Below, in pieces: positions 1 to 5,964 of a DNA stretch of 11,526 nt. Under the pieces are notes generated by a model. It was not told the origin of the DNA. It ran no database searches and was given only the letters and a program-made list of their open reading frames with translations. The stretch covers positions 1 through 11,526 of the forward strand of contig JBHICC010000065.1 in the NCBI GenBank assembly GCA_046759385.1, read 5' to 3'. Position 1 is the stretch's first letter; every line of letters starts with the position of its first letter. Made by a program: the position numbers and the translations under genes. This stretch comes from JBHICC01 sp046759385 (GTDB lineage: Bacteria; Pseudomonadota; Gammaproteobacteria; Acidiferrobacterales; SPGG2).

Positions 1-176
1 CGGAAGGTCGACCGTATCGCGCGCATGTCACCTTGGCGCGTAAAGTACCGAAGGGTGTGTGCAGCGAAACGATCGATCCTATCGTATGGCCCGTCGATCG
101 GTTCGTGTTGGTGGAGTCCCATACACGCGCCGATGGTGCGCAGTACCGTGTTCTGCGATCCTGGGCGCTTAGTTGA
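1..176 (+). CDS. thpR: RNA 2',3'-cyclic phosphodiesterase (ThpR/LigT family), C-terminal fragment
   Basis: The third reading frame is open from the window edge to a TGA at 174-176 and encodes about 57 residues, the C-terminal end of a 2H-phosphoesterase. It contains the second HxTx motif of the family as HVTLARKV (about residues 8-15 of the fragment), then the typical WPVDRFVLVESH strand and a terminal YRVLRSWAL segment, as in ThpR/LigT proteins. The family hydrolyses 2',3'-cyclic phosphates on RNA ends and ligates tRNA halves in vitro. The first HxTx motif must lie outside the window. A 99-residue reading in another frame (25-324) covers the same DNA but resembles nothing. The gene ends 21 bases before the next one and may share its transcript. 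The family call is from motif recognition only. Confidence 0.75.
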   Translation, partial: EGRPYRAHVTLARKVPKGVCSETIDPIVWPVDRFVLVESHTRADGAQYRVLRSWALS

Positions 177-197
177 GGTACCGAAGGAGGGGACTGC

Positions 198-593
198 GTG
201 CGTATCAAGATGGCAATCGCACTGTTGTTATTTCTCTATGTGGGCGTTCCAGGGCATGCGGGCGAAGTCGAGATCGCTATGGCGACATTCACGCAGCGCA
301 CCGATGTTTGGGACGTTCAAGTGACGCTACGACATGCTGACACCGGTTGGGAACATTATGCCGATGCTTGGCGTATCGTGACGGAGGACGGAAAAACCAT
401 TGGCACGCGAACGCTCTATCATCCGCACGTCGACGAGCAACCTTTCACACGCGGACTCCAGGCGGTCACGATCCCAAGTCACGTATCGATCGTCTTTGTC
501 GAGGCGCACGACAAAGTCCACGGCTGGGGCCCTGATAGATTGCAGGTCGATCTTCGCAAGCGCACAGGCGAGCGCTATCGTGTCACACGCTAG
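198..593 (+). CDS. Small exported protein of unknown function
   Basis: This 131-residue protein starts at a GTG; an AAGGAGG ribosome site at 184-190 is seven bases upstream and supports that start. Residues 1-21 look like a Sec signal peptide: RIK, a hydrophobic run, then cleavage around GHA-GE. The mature part is about 110 residues, probably beta-rich, with a conserved-looking stretch DTGWEHYADAWRI, then HPHVDEQPFTRGLQ and VEAHDKVHGWG. It has no cysteine, no metal-binding CxxC and no transmembrane helix after the signal. I recall similar conserved hypothetical periplasmic proteins in marine and sulfur-oxidising proteobacteria, but no function is known to me. It converges on soxA, with only 18 bases between the two stop codons. 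The gene is well supported; the function is unknown. Confidence 0.8.
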   Translation: MRIKMAIALLLFLYVGVPGHAGEVEIAMATFTQRTDVWDVQVTLRHADTGWEHYADAWRIVTEDGKTIGTRTLYHPHVDEQPFTRGLQAVTIPSHVSIVFVEAHDKVHGWGPDRLQVDLRKRTGERYRVTR

Positions 594-611
594 CCCTGGC
601 CGTCCGTCCGA

Positions 612-1439
612 TCAGGGGCGCTGGCTCGGTGCCGTCAGCGGCAACCCTTGCTGCAGGAATGTTGCGTAATACTGCAGATGTCGATACTGCCGGCTCTGTG
701 CTTTGAAGGGAGCGGCCCCAACCTGCGCGTTACAAGAGGCATAACGCCAATGCAACGTGCCCAAGCCGCCCCATTCGGCGCGGTAAGCTGGGTAGCCCAC
801 GCCGTGTCCAAGTCCGGCGCTCAGTACCTCGCCGGCGTACAGCTTGCCCGCGTTGTTTACGTGGCAGTCCGCGCAGGAGAGATTTAATTGTCCGCGTTTC
901 GCCCAGTAGAACCGCCGGCCTTCTTCATACGCATCTCGTGCTTCCGGCGACGGTATCGCGATCTTGACGCGTTGTCCGCGTGACAAGGATTTCATATAGG
1001 CAACAACTTGGGCCATGGCGCCTTTCTTCAGATCGTCAAGTGGCGGCTTGTCATTCCGCTTGAGGCACTCATTGATATCGAGCTCGATCGTGCGAACCAT
1101 CTCACTACGCTCGTCCCAATACGGATAATGCTGGGCGATATTGCGGCCCCCATTCTTGAAACAGTTTCCGAGATCATTCTCGTCCCAGAATTTCTCTCCT
1201 TCCTCAAGCGCGAACTCATAGGGGGGTAACTGCATAACTTGCTGCCACTGCTCGCGCTGCTCCTTAGCGGTGGGCAGTGCGTAGAGTCCATTCGCGAACT
1301 CATCAAACGGCACATCGGGAAATCGCTTGTGGAAGAATTCCTGAAAGGCTTGGATATCCTGCGCTGGATCCGCCTTTGTGAGCGCGGGGACGCCAGCGAG
1401 AAATAGAAGACCGAGAACGACGATCAGCGAAGTTTTCAT
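612..1439 (-). CDS. soxA: SoxA, cytochrome c subunit of the SoxAX thiosulfate-loading enzyme (single-haem type)
   Basis: SoxA pairs with SoxX in the periplasm and couples thiosulfate oxidatively to the SoxY cysteine. This 275-residue protein has a signal peptide (1-23, cleavage near TKA-DP). It has one haem c site, CADCH at 189-193, and the active-site cysteine C236 in the motif SCNAQVGAAPF; in SoxA this cysteine ligates the haem iron and is found as a persulfide. The N-terminal domain lacks a second CxxCH. It keeps two cysteines, C93 (GNCFKNGG) and C125 (NECLKR), which in single-haem SoxA proteins form a disulfide in place of haem 1. The ATG at 1437-1439 is preceded by AGGA nine bases upstream. 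It is last in soxXYZA, 63 bases after soxZ. All key residues are present, in contrast to SoxY. Confidence 0.95.
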   Translation of the reverse strand: MKTSLIVVLGLLFLAGVPALTKADPAQDIQAFQEFFHKRFPDVPFDEFANGLYALPTAKEQREQWQQVMQLPPYEFALEEGEKFWDENDLGNCFKNGGRNIAQHYPYWDERSEMVRTIELDINECLKRNDKPPLDDLKKGAMAQVVAYMKSLSRGQRVKIAIPSPEARDAYEEGRRFYWAKRGQLNLSCADCHVNNAGKLYAGEVLSAGLGHGVGYPAYRAEWGGLGTLHWRYASCNAQVGAAPFKAQSRQYRHLQYYATFLQQGLPLTAPSQRP

Positions 1440-1502
1440 CAGGATCGTTCCTAATTGTTGAAGTTGATAGTTACAATGATTGTCGAATCTTATTCACATT
1501 GG

Positions 1503-1823
1503 TTACGAAACAGTCGTGCTCGCCCCCCCGCGTTCACCCCAATTGTCTGTCCATCTGACGGTGACCGCGTCCCCAGACCTTACCCCCTTAACGCGGATCA
1601 TGAGCAACGGATCCGCTGCGATACCGGTGCCGACGTGAACCTCTGCCACCTGCTCGCCATTTAGCTCGAATGCGATCTTCTGAATGAAGTGCGCAGGCAC
1701 CTTCTTACTATTTCCGTGACTCGTGCGGTGGCCTGTTTCCATTGGATGATTGATGCGACATAGAATCTCGGTCGCATCTGCACGCGATCGTGTTTCGATT
1801 CGCGTTGCTCCAGCCGTTCCCAT
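1503..1823 (-). CDS. soxZ: SoxZ, partner subunit of the SoxYZ sulfur carrier
   Basis: SoxZ forms a heterodimer with SoxY in the periplasm; SoxY carries the sulfur, and SoxZ has no signal peptide and is normally co-exported with SoxY by the Tat route. At 106 residues this is normal length. It carries the family hallmark INHPMETG (24-31), a central Ig-like beta-sandwich, and the C-terminal signature WTDNWGE (91-97). The ATG at 1821-1823 is the only ordinary start after the upstream in-frame stop, because soxY ends in the same frame. A GAGGG at 1834-1838 lies ten bases upstream. The spacer to soxY is 39 bases. C22, just before the HPMETG motif, is not a residue I recall as conserved in SoxZ. Confidence 0.93.
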   Translation of the reverse strand: MGTAGATRIETRSRADATEILCRINHPMETGHRTSHGNSKKVPAHFIQKIAFELNGEQVAEVHVGTGIAADPLLMIRVKGVRSGDAVTVRWTDNWGERGGASTTVS

Positions 1824-1862
1824 TCTGTCATGGCCCTCGACGGTGCCAATGTCACGGCTTAT

Positions 1863-2336
1863 TCAACCCGCGAACCCACCTGTTGTGACTTGGATTAGCC
1901 GTTTCTTCACGTATAGTCTGCCCTCGGATCGCACGATACACCACATTCTTGACGTGCTGTTCATCCTGATATCGGCGCTGAAGAAGGGCTCAGCACCAAT
2001 GAACCGCACGCGGCTTACGAGCGGTGGTGGATTCTTCTCAACTAAAATCGAAATCGAATCGACGTCGGGTAGCGAGGTCGATACCGCAACAGGTATCCGC
2101 GCCCCATTCTGTACACGTCGCGGCGCACGCACCCGGATAGCATCGCTCGGCGCGTAATCGGTCGTGTCAAACAGGGCGAGCAGGCTATCCTCCGGGGTTT
2201 CGGCAGCGAATGCGTCGCCCGGCCAGTCGTCAGCCACGACGCGGCCCGGTCTGAGTAAACCGCCGCTCGCTGCGGCCGCGATTGCACTCGCCGCGAATGT
2301 CCGTTTGAGGAAGGCTCTCCTTGTTGTGCTCGCCAA
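1863..2336 (-). CDS. soxY: SoxY family sulfur carrier lacking the C-terminal cysteine
   Basis: The fold and features are those of SoxY: a Tat signal with twin arginines (TRRAFLK, 5-11), then the Ig-like core with DSISILVEKNPPPLVSRV (93-110) and IRMNSTS (123-129), and a strand leading to the terminal swinging arm. In known SoxY the arm ends GGCGG and its cysteine holds the sulfur intermediates. Here the last five residues are GGFAG: codons GGT GGG TTC GCG GGT, then TGA at 1865-1863. F155 therefore replaces the cysteine and A156 replaces a glycine. The only cysteine is C133, within the core (RMWCIV). Length (157) is normal and the frame is intact, so this is not a truncation. The TTG start is supported by AGAGGGG at 2343-2349. 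SoxY identity is clear; function as a carrier is doubtful. Confidence 0.9.
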   Translation of the reverse strand: MASTTRRAFLKRTFAASAIAAAASGGLLRPGRVVADDWPGDAFAAETPEDSLLALFDTTDYAPSDAIRVRAPRRVQNGARIPVAVSTSLPDVDSISILVEKNPPPLVSRVRFIGAEPFFSADIRMNSTSRMWCIVRSEGRLYVKKRLIQVTTGGFAG

Positions 2337-2342
2337 GCGTGG

Positions 2343-2349
2343 CCCCTCT
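2343..2349 (-). promoter_or_regulatory. Ribosome binding site deciding the TTG start of soxY
   Basis: The minus-strand sequence AGAGGGG lies six bases upstream of the TTG at 2334-2336. This TTG is directly followed by the twin-arginine signal, so the start gives a complete Tat leader. No ATG is placed better. Confidence 0.6.
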
Positions 2350-2375
2350 GACCTACCTGGAGCGGTTGATCCGGG

Positions 2376-2789
2376 TCATAGAGTGTGCAACCAATCGACG
2401 ACCAGTTCAATTTCCCTCTCGGTCAGAATACCGTGTTTGCCGTACGGCGGCATGGTGATGCGTGGGCCAAGTTGAGTGGGGTCCCAGATGAAATCACGCA
2501 GTTGTTTCTTGTCAGGATAGCGCGCCTTCATAGCAACCAGTGGTGACCCGACGTTTCCAGCCGGCAAGCCGCTCTGCTCCAGCCCGTCGAATCGATGGCA
2601 TGCCATGCAATTGCCTTTGTTCCTGTCCGTGGCGACACAACCCCCGGCTACGATCGGGTCACGGGTACTCGCGCACGTCTGTTTGTCCGGCATCTCGCCG
2701 GCCGCGTTAGCCTTCAAGGACAACGTTGGCACGATGAGTAACCCTGCTAGGATGGCTAACCCTGCCATGAGTCTCACGCTGTTTTGCAT
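2376..2789 (-). CDS. soxX: SoxX, monohaem cytochrome c subunit of SoxAX
   Basis: SoxX accepts the electrons released when SoxA links thiosulfate to SoxY and passes them to the respiratory chain. The protein is 137 residues from the ATG at 2787-2789. That start is chosen because an AAGGAG (2795-2800) lies five bases upstream and a good signal peptide follows (MQNSVRLMAG, then a hydrophobic run, cleavage near NAA-GE). An upstream in-frame ATG at 2831 would add 14 unlikely residues. Haem c binds at CMACH (61-65), and M113 in ITMPPYG is the expected axial ligand. C39 and C51 probably form the usual N-terminal disulfide. It is the first gene of the sox cluster, with a likely promoter about 57 bases upstream. 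All functional residues are intact. Confidence 0.94.
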   Translation of the reverse strand: MQNSVRLMAGLAILAGLLIVPTLSLKANAAGEMPDKQTCASTRDPIVAGGCVATDRNKGNCMACHRFDGLEQSGLPAGNVGSPLVAMKARYPDKKQLRDFIWDPTQLGPRITMPPYGKHGILTEREIELVVDWLHTL

Positions 2790-2794
2790 TGTTA

Positions 2795-2800
2795 CTCCTT
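2795..2800 (-). promoter_or_regulatory. Ribosome binding site of soxX
   Basis: AAGGAG on the minus strand, five bases before the ATG at 2787-2789. It sets the soxX start inside the longer open frame that begins at 2831. Confidence 0.75.
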
Positions 2801-2845
2801 CTTGTTTTTCGTAGAGCAAGCGCTCCAACACTCTGTTACTTACTG

Positions 2846-2851
2846 ATTATA
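2846..2851 (-). promoter_or_regulatory. Candidate -10 box of the soxXYZA promoter
   Basis: On the minus strand the spacer between bepA and soxX contains a perfect TATAAT in the context CAGTGTATAATCAG. The predicted transcription start would be near 2838, giving a leader of about 50 bases to soxX. No good TTGACA-like -35 box lies 16-18 bases upstream; the region there reads TTCTTCGA. The promoter may therefore need an activator. No clear terminator follows bepA, so read-through from bepA is also possible. Confidence 0.5.
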
Positions 2852-2889
2852 CACTGTATTTCTATCTTTCGAAGAACTCCAAGAACGTG

Positions 2890-4347
2890 TTATTTTTTTC
2901 TGCTCGCATCCGCAATTTCGCGTTCAATCTCTTTGATCCGCGCCTCAAGGCTGGATTGCAAATAATAACTCTCCCCCACGAATCGTCGCGCGATTTTCAA
3001 CTGTTGGAGTGCCGCGCCATGATTGCCGTTCAAGTAATAGTAGTTTGCCATGGCTCGATGTGCTTCGAACAACTCCCCCGAATCGCCCGCGGCGGTAGCA
3101 AGCATTTTTTGCAACCCTGGGTCATCGGCATCGTCTCGAACGGCTTCTTTTAGTAACTTATGCGCTTCCTGCGGCCGTGCGGCCTTCAATAACGCCGCCG
3201 CATAGTAGCGCGTAAGGACATCGTTACTCGGAAATTTCTTCACTGCACTCGCATAATAATTTAGCGCGCCTTCATATTGGCCCGCGGCCATCTCAATCTC
3301 GGCTTGAAGGACCGCGTAGGAAACAATATTGGGATGGTCTCGGCGCAGATCTGCGGCGACCTTGCGCGCAGGTTTATACTCTTTGATGCGTAAAAGGGCG
3401 AGCGCATAACCGTAACGTTCGGCCTCGAGAGTTCGATACTTCCCTTGCGTGAGGTTAGTCTTGAAGCCACGCGCGATTTCTTTGGGATTCCCCGGTGCGC
3501 GTGCGCGTAGTTTAGCGCGGATACGCTGAAACTCAGGCGTGTCGGGCACTTGGCGATAGCGATAGGTGTCGGCGCGAGTTCGCGACTCGGCGATACGGCG
3601 AGATGTTACAGGGTGGGTGCGAAGAAACTCGGGTACTGACGTGTCATTGACCCGGTTCCAGCTCTGCATGCGCTCGAAGAACGCCGGCATGGCCTGCGGA
3701 TCAAACCCAGCATCGGCGAGGATTTGTATACCAACGCGATCCGCCTCTTCCTCGTTGGCCCGCGTGAAATTCAGTTCTTTCTGCGCTGCTCCAGCTGCTC
3801 CGAGTGCGAGCGCCGCTTCGGCGCCCTCAGACTGCCCAGCTGCGGCAAGCACGAGCGCCGCGAGCAGGGCTGTTAGCACCTGGCGCGACGTACGCTTACC
3901 CTCAACGAGCATGCGCTGCAGGTGCCGCTGGCTGATGTGCGCTGTTTCATGGGCGAGCACTGCGGCAACCTCCGATTCGCTTTGGGCCGCGAGCAGCAGG
4001 CCCGTGTGCATGCCGACGTAACCGCCAACAAAGGCGAACGCATTGATCGTGGGATCTTCGATGACAAAGAAATGAAAATCCAAGCCGGCGGCGTCGCTGT
4101 AGGGAACCAACCTCTGCCCGAGGTGCTGGACATAATCATTGATCTCGGGGTCCTCGAGCAGGGGTAACGAGCGCCTGATGTCACGCATCACGGCCTCGCC
4201 CAGCTTGCGCTCCTCGTACGGCGACATCAGTGTCGCCGACTCATCACCAAGATCGGGCAGGTTTTGGGTACCGGCGTTTCCGATGGGGGCGACCAGCAGA
4301 AATCCGACGAGGAGCGGCACTAGTCGGCCACGCAGCACTGATCTCAT
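2890..4347 (-). CDS. bepA: BepA-like periplasmic M48 metalloprotease with TPR domain
   Basis: BepA degrades stalled LptD and other outer-membrane proteins at the BAM complex and helps their assembly. From the ATG at 4345-4347 the protein has 485 residues, close to the 487 of E. coli BepA, and starts with a clean signal peptide (RSVLRGR, hydrophobic run, cleavage near GNA-GT). An in-frame ATG at 4402-4404 would add 19 residues in front of that signal and is less likely; neither start has a strong ribosome site. The zinc site is HETAH at 133-137, with E201 in NEEEADRVG as third ligand. H245 in LRTHPVTSRR matches the regulatory histidine switch described for BepA. The second half (about 290-480) is helical TPR repeats. 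It lies 100 bases upstream of soxX on the same strand; a functional link to Sox is not implied. Confidence 0.92.
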   Translation of the reverse strand: MRSVLRGRLVPLLVGFLLVAPIGNAGTQNLPDLGDESATLMSPYEERKLGEAVMRDIRRSLPLLEDPEINDYVQHLGQRLVPYSDAAGLDFHFFVIEDPTINAFAFVGGYVGMHTGLLLAAQSESEVAAVLAHETAHISQRHLQRMLVEGKRTSRQVLTALLAALVLAAAGQSEGAEAALALGAAGAAQKELNFTRANEEEADRVGIQILADAGFDPQAMPAFFERMQSWNRVNDTSVPEFLRTHPVTSRRIAESRTRADTYRYRQVPDTPEFQRIRAKLRARAPGNPKEIARGFKTNLTQGKYRTLEAERYGYALALLRIKEYKPARKVAADLRRDHPNIVSYAVLQAEIEMAAGQYEGALNYYASAVKKFPSNDVLTRYYAAALLKAARPQEAHKLLKEAVRDDADDPGLQKMLATAAGDSGELFEAHRAMANYYYLNGNHGAALQQLKIARRFVGESYYLQSSLEARIKEIEREIADASRKK

Positions 4348-4550
4348 CGCAAGGCCTATTGTAGGCTGTGTTGGCCGAAACTTCGACGCATGGTGTGGGT
4401 GCATAGTTCCCGTATACTTTGCCGGCCATAGCCGGACGCCGGGTTGGTGCCGTCAGCCTTAGGCGCCTGCCCATGACGCTAAAATAGTGTTTGCTAATAT
4501 ACTAATTAATATTCGTGTTTGGATACCCGCCCCGGCGGCGAGGAGATTCC
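4348..4550. promoter_or_regulatory. Divergent spacer between bepA and the tusA-dsr cluster, with candidate promoter
   Basis: About 200 bases with no convincing gene. The stretch 4480-4515 is far richer in A and T than its surroundings. It contains TATACT (4498-4503), a plausible plus-strand -10 box, with ATGACG (4473-4478) as a poorly spaced -35 candidate (19 bases between them). GGTGCC (4446-4451) and GGCGCC (4462-4467) can form a six-pair stem with one G-U pair. AGGAG at 4541-4545 is the ribosome site of the tusA-like gene. The bepA promoter should lie here on the other strand, but I cannot place it. Confidence 0.35.
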
Positions 4551-4775
4551 ATGCCTGACCAGGAACTGGATGCGCGCGGACTCAATGGGCCGCTGCCAAT
4601 TCTGAGGGCCAAGCGCGCTCTGCGCGAGATGGAAGGCGGGCAAACATTGCTCGTGACCGCGACCGACCCCGGTTCAGTTAAGGACTTCGAGGCCTTCGCG
4701 GAGCAAACTGGCTGCGAACTCGTCGAGTCAAGCGGGGACGAGGGTGAATACACGTTCTTGGTTAGGAAGGCCTAA
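4551..4775 (+). CDS. tusA: TusA family protein lacking the CPxP cysteine
   Basis: TusA proteins are small cytosolic sulfur carriers; in sulfur oxidisers they pass persulfide sulfur to DsrEFH and DsrC. This 74-residue protein has the complete TusA layout: LDARGLNGPLPILRAKRAL (6-24), a central TLLVTATDPGSVKDFEAF, and a last strand EYTFLVRK. The family signature is LDxxGLxCPxP; here codon 13 is GGG (Gly) where the sulfur-binding cysteine belongs, in AAT GGG CCG. The only cysteine is C55 in TGCELVES, at the other end of the fold. The ATG at 4551 is fixed by AGGAG at 4541-4545, five bases upstream; a longer frame from 4515 is not needed. dsrE follows after 64 bases. Family membership is clear; persulfide carriage by the usual residue is impossible. 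Confidence 0.88.
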   Translation: MPDQELDARGLNGPLPILRAKRALREMEGGQTLLVTATDPGSVKDFEAFAEQTGCELVESSGDEGEYTFLVRKA

Positions 4776-4839
4776 TGACGGTGTTGATGTCGGCGCGCAA
4801 GCGTGCTGTGCATATATTTGAACGGAAACCCGGCTGATT

Positions 4840-5232
4840 ATGAAGCTTGGTATCGTAGTGAACGAGGGTCCGTACACGCATCAGGCCGCTGATTCGGCCT
4901 ACCATTTCGCCAAGGCAGCGTTAGATAAGGGCCATGAAGTTGTGCGCGTCTTTTTTTATCACGACGGCGTGAACAACGGCACCCGGTTGGCAACACCGCC
5001 CCGAGACGACCGTAATGTGGTCCAACGTTGGGCTCAGCTCGCTGAGCAGTATGGCCTTGACCTGGTTCTATGTGTGGCCGCCGCGCAACGCCGCGGTATT
5101 GTCGACCACGGCGAGGCCGAGCGTCACGGAAAGGACGCTCACAATATCGCTCCCGGGTTCCGACTCGGCGGTCTCGGGCAGCTGGTCGAAGCAGCTGTTG
5201 TCGCCGATCGCGTTGTCGGCTTTGGTGATTGA
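4840..5232 (+). CDS. dsrE: DsrE, sulfurtransferase subunit of DsrEFH
   Basis: DsrE, DsrF and DsrH form a cytoplasmic hexamer that hands sulfur to DsrC during oxidation of stored or sulfane sulfur. The protein is 130 residues and carries the features of DsrE rather than of its tRNA-thiolation relative TusD. These include FFYHDGVNNGTRLATPPRDD (39-58) and the active-site segment LVLCVAAAQRRGIVD, in which the cysteine is residue 78, the same number as the essential cysteine of Allochromatium DsrE. The C-terminal GFRLGGLGQLVEAAVVADRV is also typical. No strong ribosome site precedes the ATG. The stop codon is separated from the dsrF start by three bases, so the genes are probably translated together. 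TusD is the alternative, but the neighbouring two-cysteine DsrC argues against it. Confidence 0.92.
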   Translation: MKLGIVVNEGPYTHQAADSAYHFAKAALDKGHEVVRVFFYHDGVNNGTRLATPPRDDRNVVQRWAQLAEQYGLDLVLCVAAAQRRGIVDHGEAERHGKDAHNIAPGFRLGGLGQLVEAAVVADRVVGFGD

Positions 5233-5235
5233 ACG

Positions 5236-5643
5236 GTGCCGATTATGGAAGAGGCCGTAGGTGTGGAAAACACGGCGAGAGCGTCCGCGAAGAAGCTGAT
5301 GTACGTTAACCGTCGGGCGCCGTACGGCACCGGCTACGCACTCGAGGGCCTGGAAGCGGCGCTCGCTGGCGCGGCTTTCGAGCAGGATGTAAGCATTGTG
5401 TTTCTGGACGACGGTGTGTTTCTAGTGAAGAAAGGTCAGGACACCGCGGATGCGGGCATTAAGAATTTCTCGCTGATGTATCGCGCGCTGAAGACCTATG
5501 ATGTGGAAAAGCTCTATGTTGAAAAGGAATCAATGGAGCAGCGTGGCCTCACACTAGATGATCTACTCGTTGCCGCCAACTTGGTGAGCCAGACTGAGCT
5601 CGTGGAACTCATCGAGCAACAAGACGTGATATTGAACTTCTAG
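5236..5643 (+). CDS. dsrF: DsrF, structural subunit of DsrEFH
   Basis: The second subunit of the DsrEFH hexamer, about 135 residues. Recognisable are the first strand KKLMYVNRRAPYGTGYALEG (19-38), AAFEQDVSIVFLDDGVFLVKKGQDT, KNFSLMYRAL, and the C-terminal ELVELIEQQDVILNF. The protein has no cysteine, consistent with DsrF not being the catalytic subunit. The start is uncertain: a GTG at 5236, an ATG at 5245, or a GTG at 5263 with GAGG eight bases upstream all fit, because the first 17 or so residues are not conserved in my memory of the family. dsrH begins seven bases after the stop. TusC is the alternative family name for tRNA-thiolation versions. Confidence 0.9.
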   Translation: MPIMEEAVGVENTARASAKKLMYVNRRAPYGTGYALEGLEAALAGAAFEQDVSIVFLDDGVFLVKKGQDTADAGIKNFSLMYRALKTYDVEKLYVEKESMEQRGLTLDDLLVAANLVSQTELVELIEQQDVILNF

Positions 5644-5650
5644 GTATCAG

Positions 5651-5953
5651 ATGCTGCACACTGTCAACAAGTCTCCCTATGAGCGTAACAGTCTTGCTAC
5701 GTGTCTGCGCCTCGCCAAGGCGGGTAGCACGATTCTGTTGATCGAGGATGCCGTGTACGCGGCGCTGCGTGACACAACCGTGACCGACAGAATCCGCGAG
5801 GCAACAGAGAAACACCGGCTGTTTGCTCTGGAACCGGATTTGAAGGCGCGGGGCCTAGAATCCGGCAGACTAATCGAAGGTATTGCGGTCGTGGACTATG
5901 GCGGCTTCGTGGATCTGGTGGTGACACACGAAAAGATTCAGTCATGGCTCTAG
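5651..5953 (+). CDS. dsrH: DsrH, subunit of DsrEFH
   Basis: The third hexamer subunit, 100 residues, starting MLHTVNKSPYERNSLATCL. This beginning is diagnostic for DsrH/TusB, and C18 occupies the place of the conserved DsrH cysteine. Later come GSTILLIEDAVYAAL, the FALEPDLKARGL segment and the terminal YGGFVDLVVTHEKIQSW. The ATG follows the dsrF stop by seven bases, with only a weak AGG ahead of it, suggesting translational coupling. dsrC starts 11 bases after the stop at 5951-5953. Intact and of normal length. Confidence 0.92.
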   Translation: MLHTVNKSPYERNSLATCLRLAKAGSTILLIEDAVYAALRDTTVTDRIREATEKHRLFALEPDLKARGLESGRLIEGIAVVDYGGFVDLVVTHEKIQSWL

Positions 5954-5964
5954 GGCGGGCTCGC

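Noticed and set aside
25..324. A 99-codon plus-strand open frame at the left end
   Set aside because: The other frame gives a recognisable ThpR C-terminus and a signal-peptide protein with a strong ribosome site; this reading resembles nothing.
1750..2157. A 135-codon plus-strand frame spanning soxZ and soxY
   Set aside because: Antisense to two recognised sox genes, with no protein-family features and no ribosome site. A role in masking soxY cannot be supported.
2376..2831. Longer soxX start at 2831
   Set aside because: The first 14 residues would precede a complete signal peptide, and the AAGGAG fits only the ATG at 2787-2789.
3566..4021. A 151-codon plus-strand frame rich in Ala and Ser
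   Set aside because: It is the antisense shadow of the bepA catalytic region.
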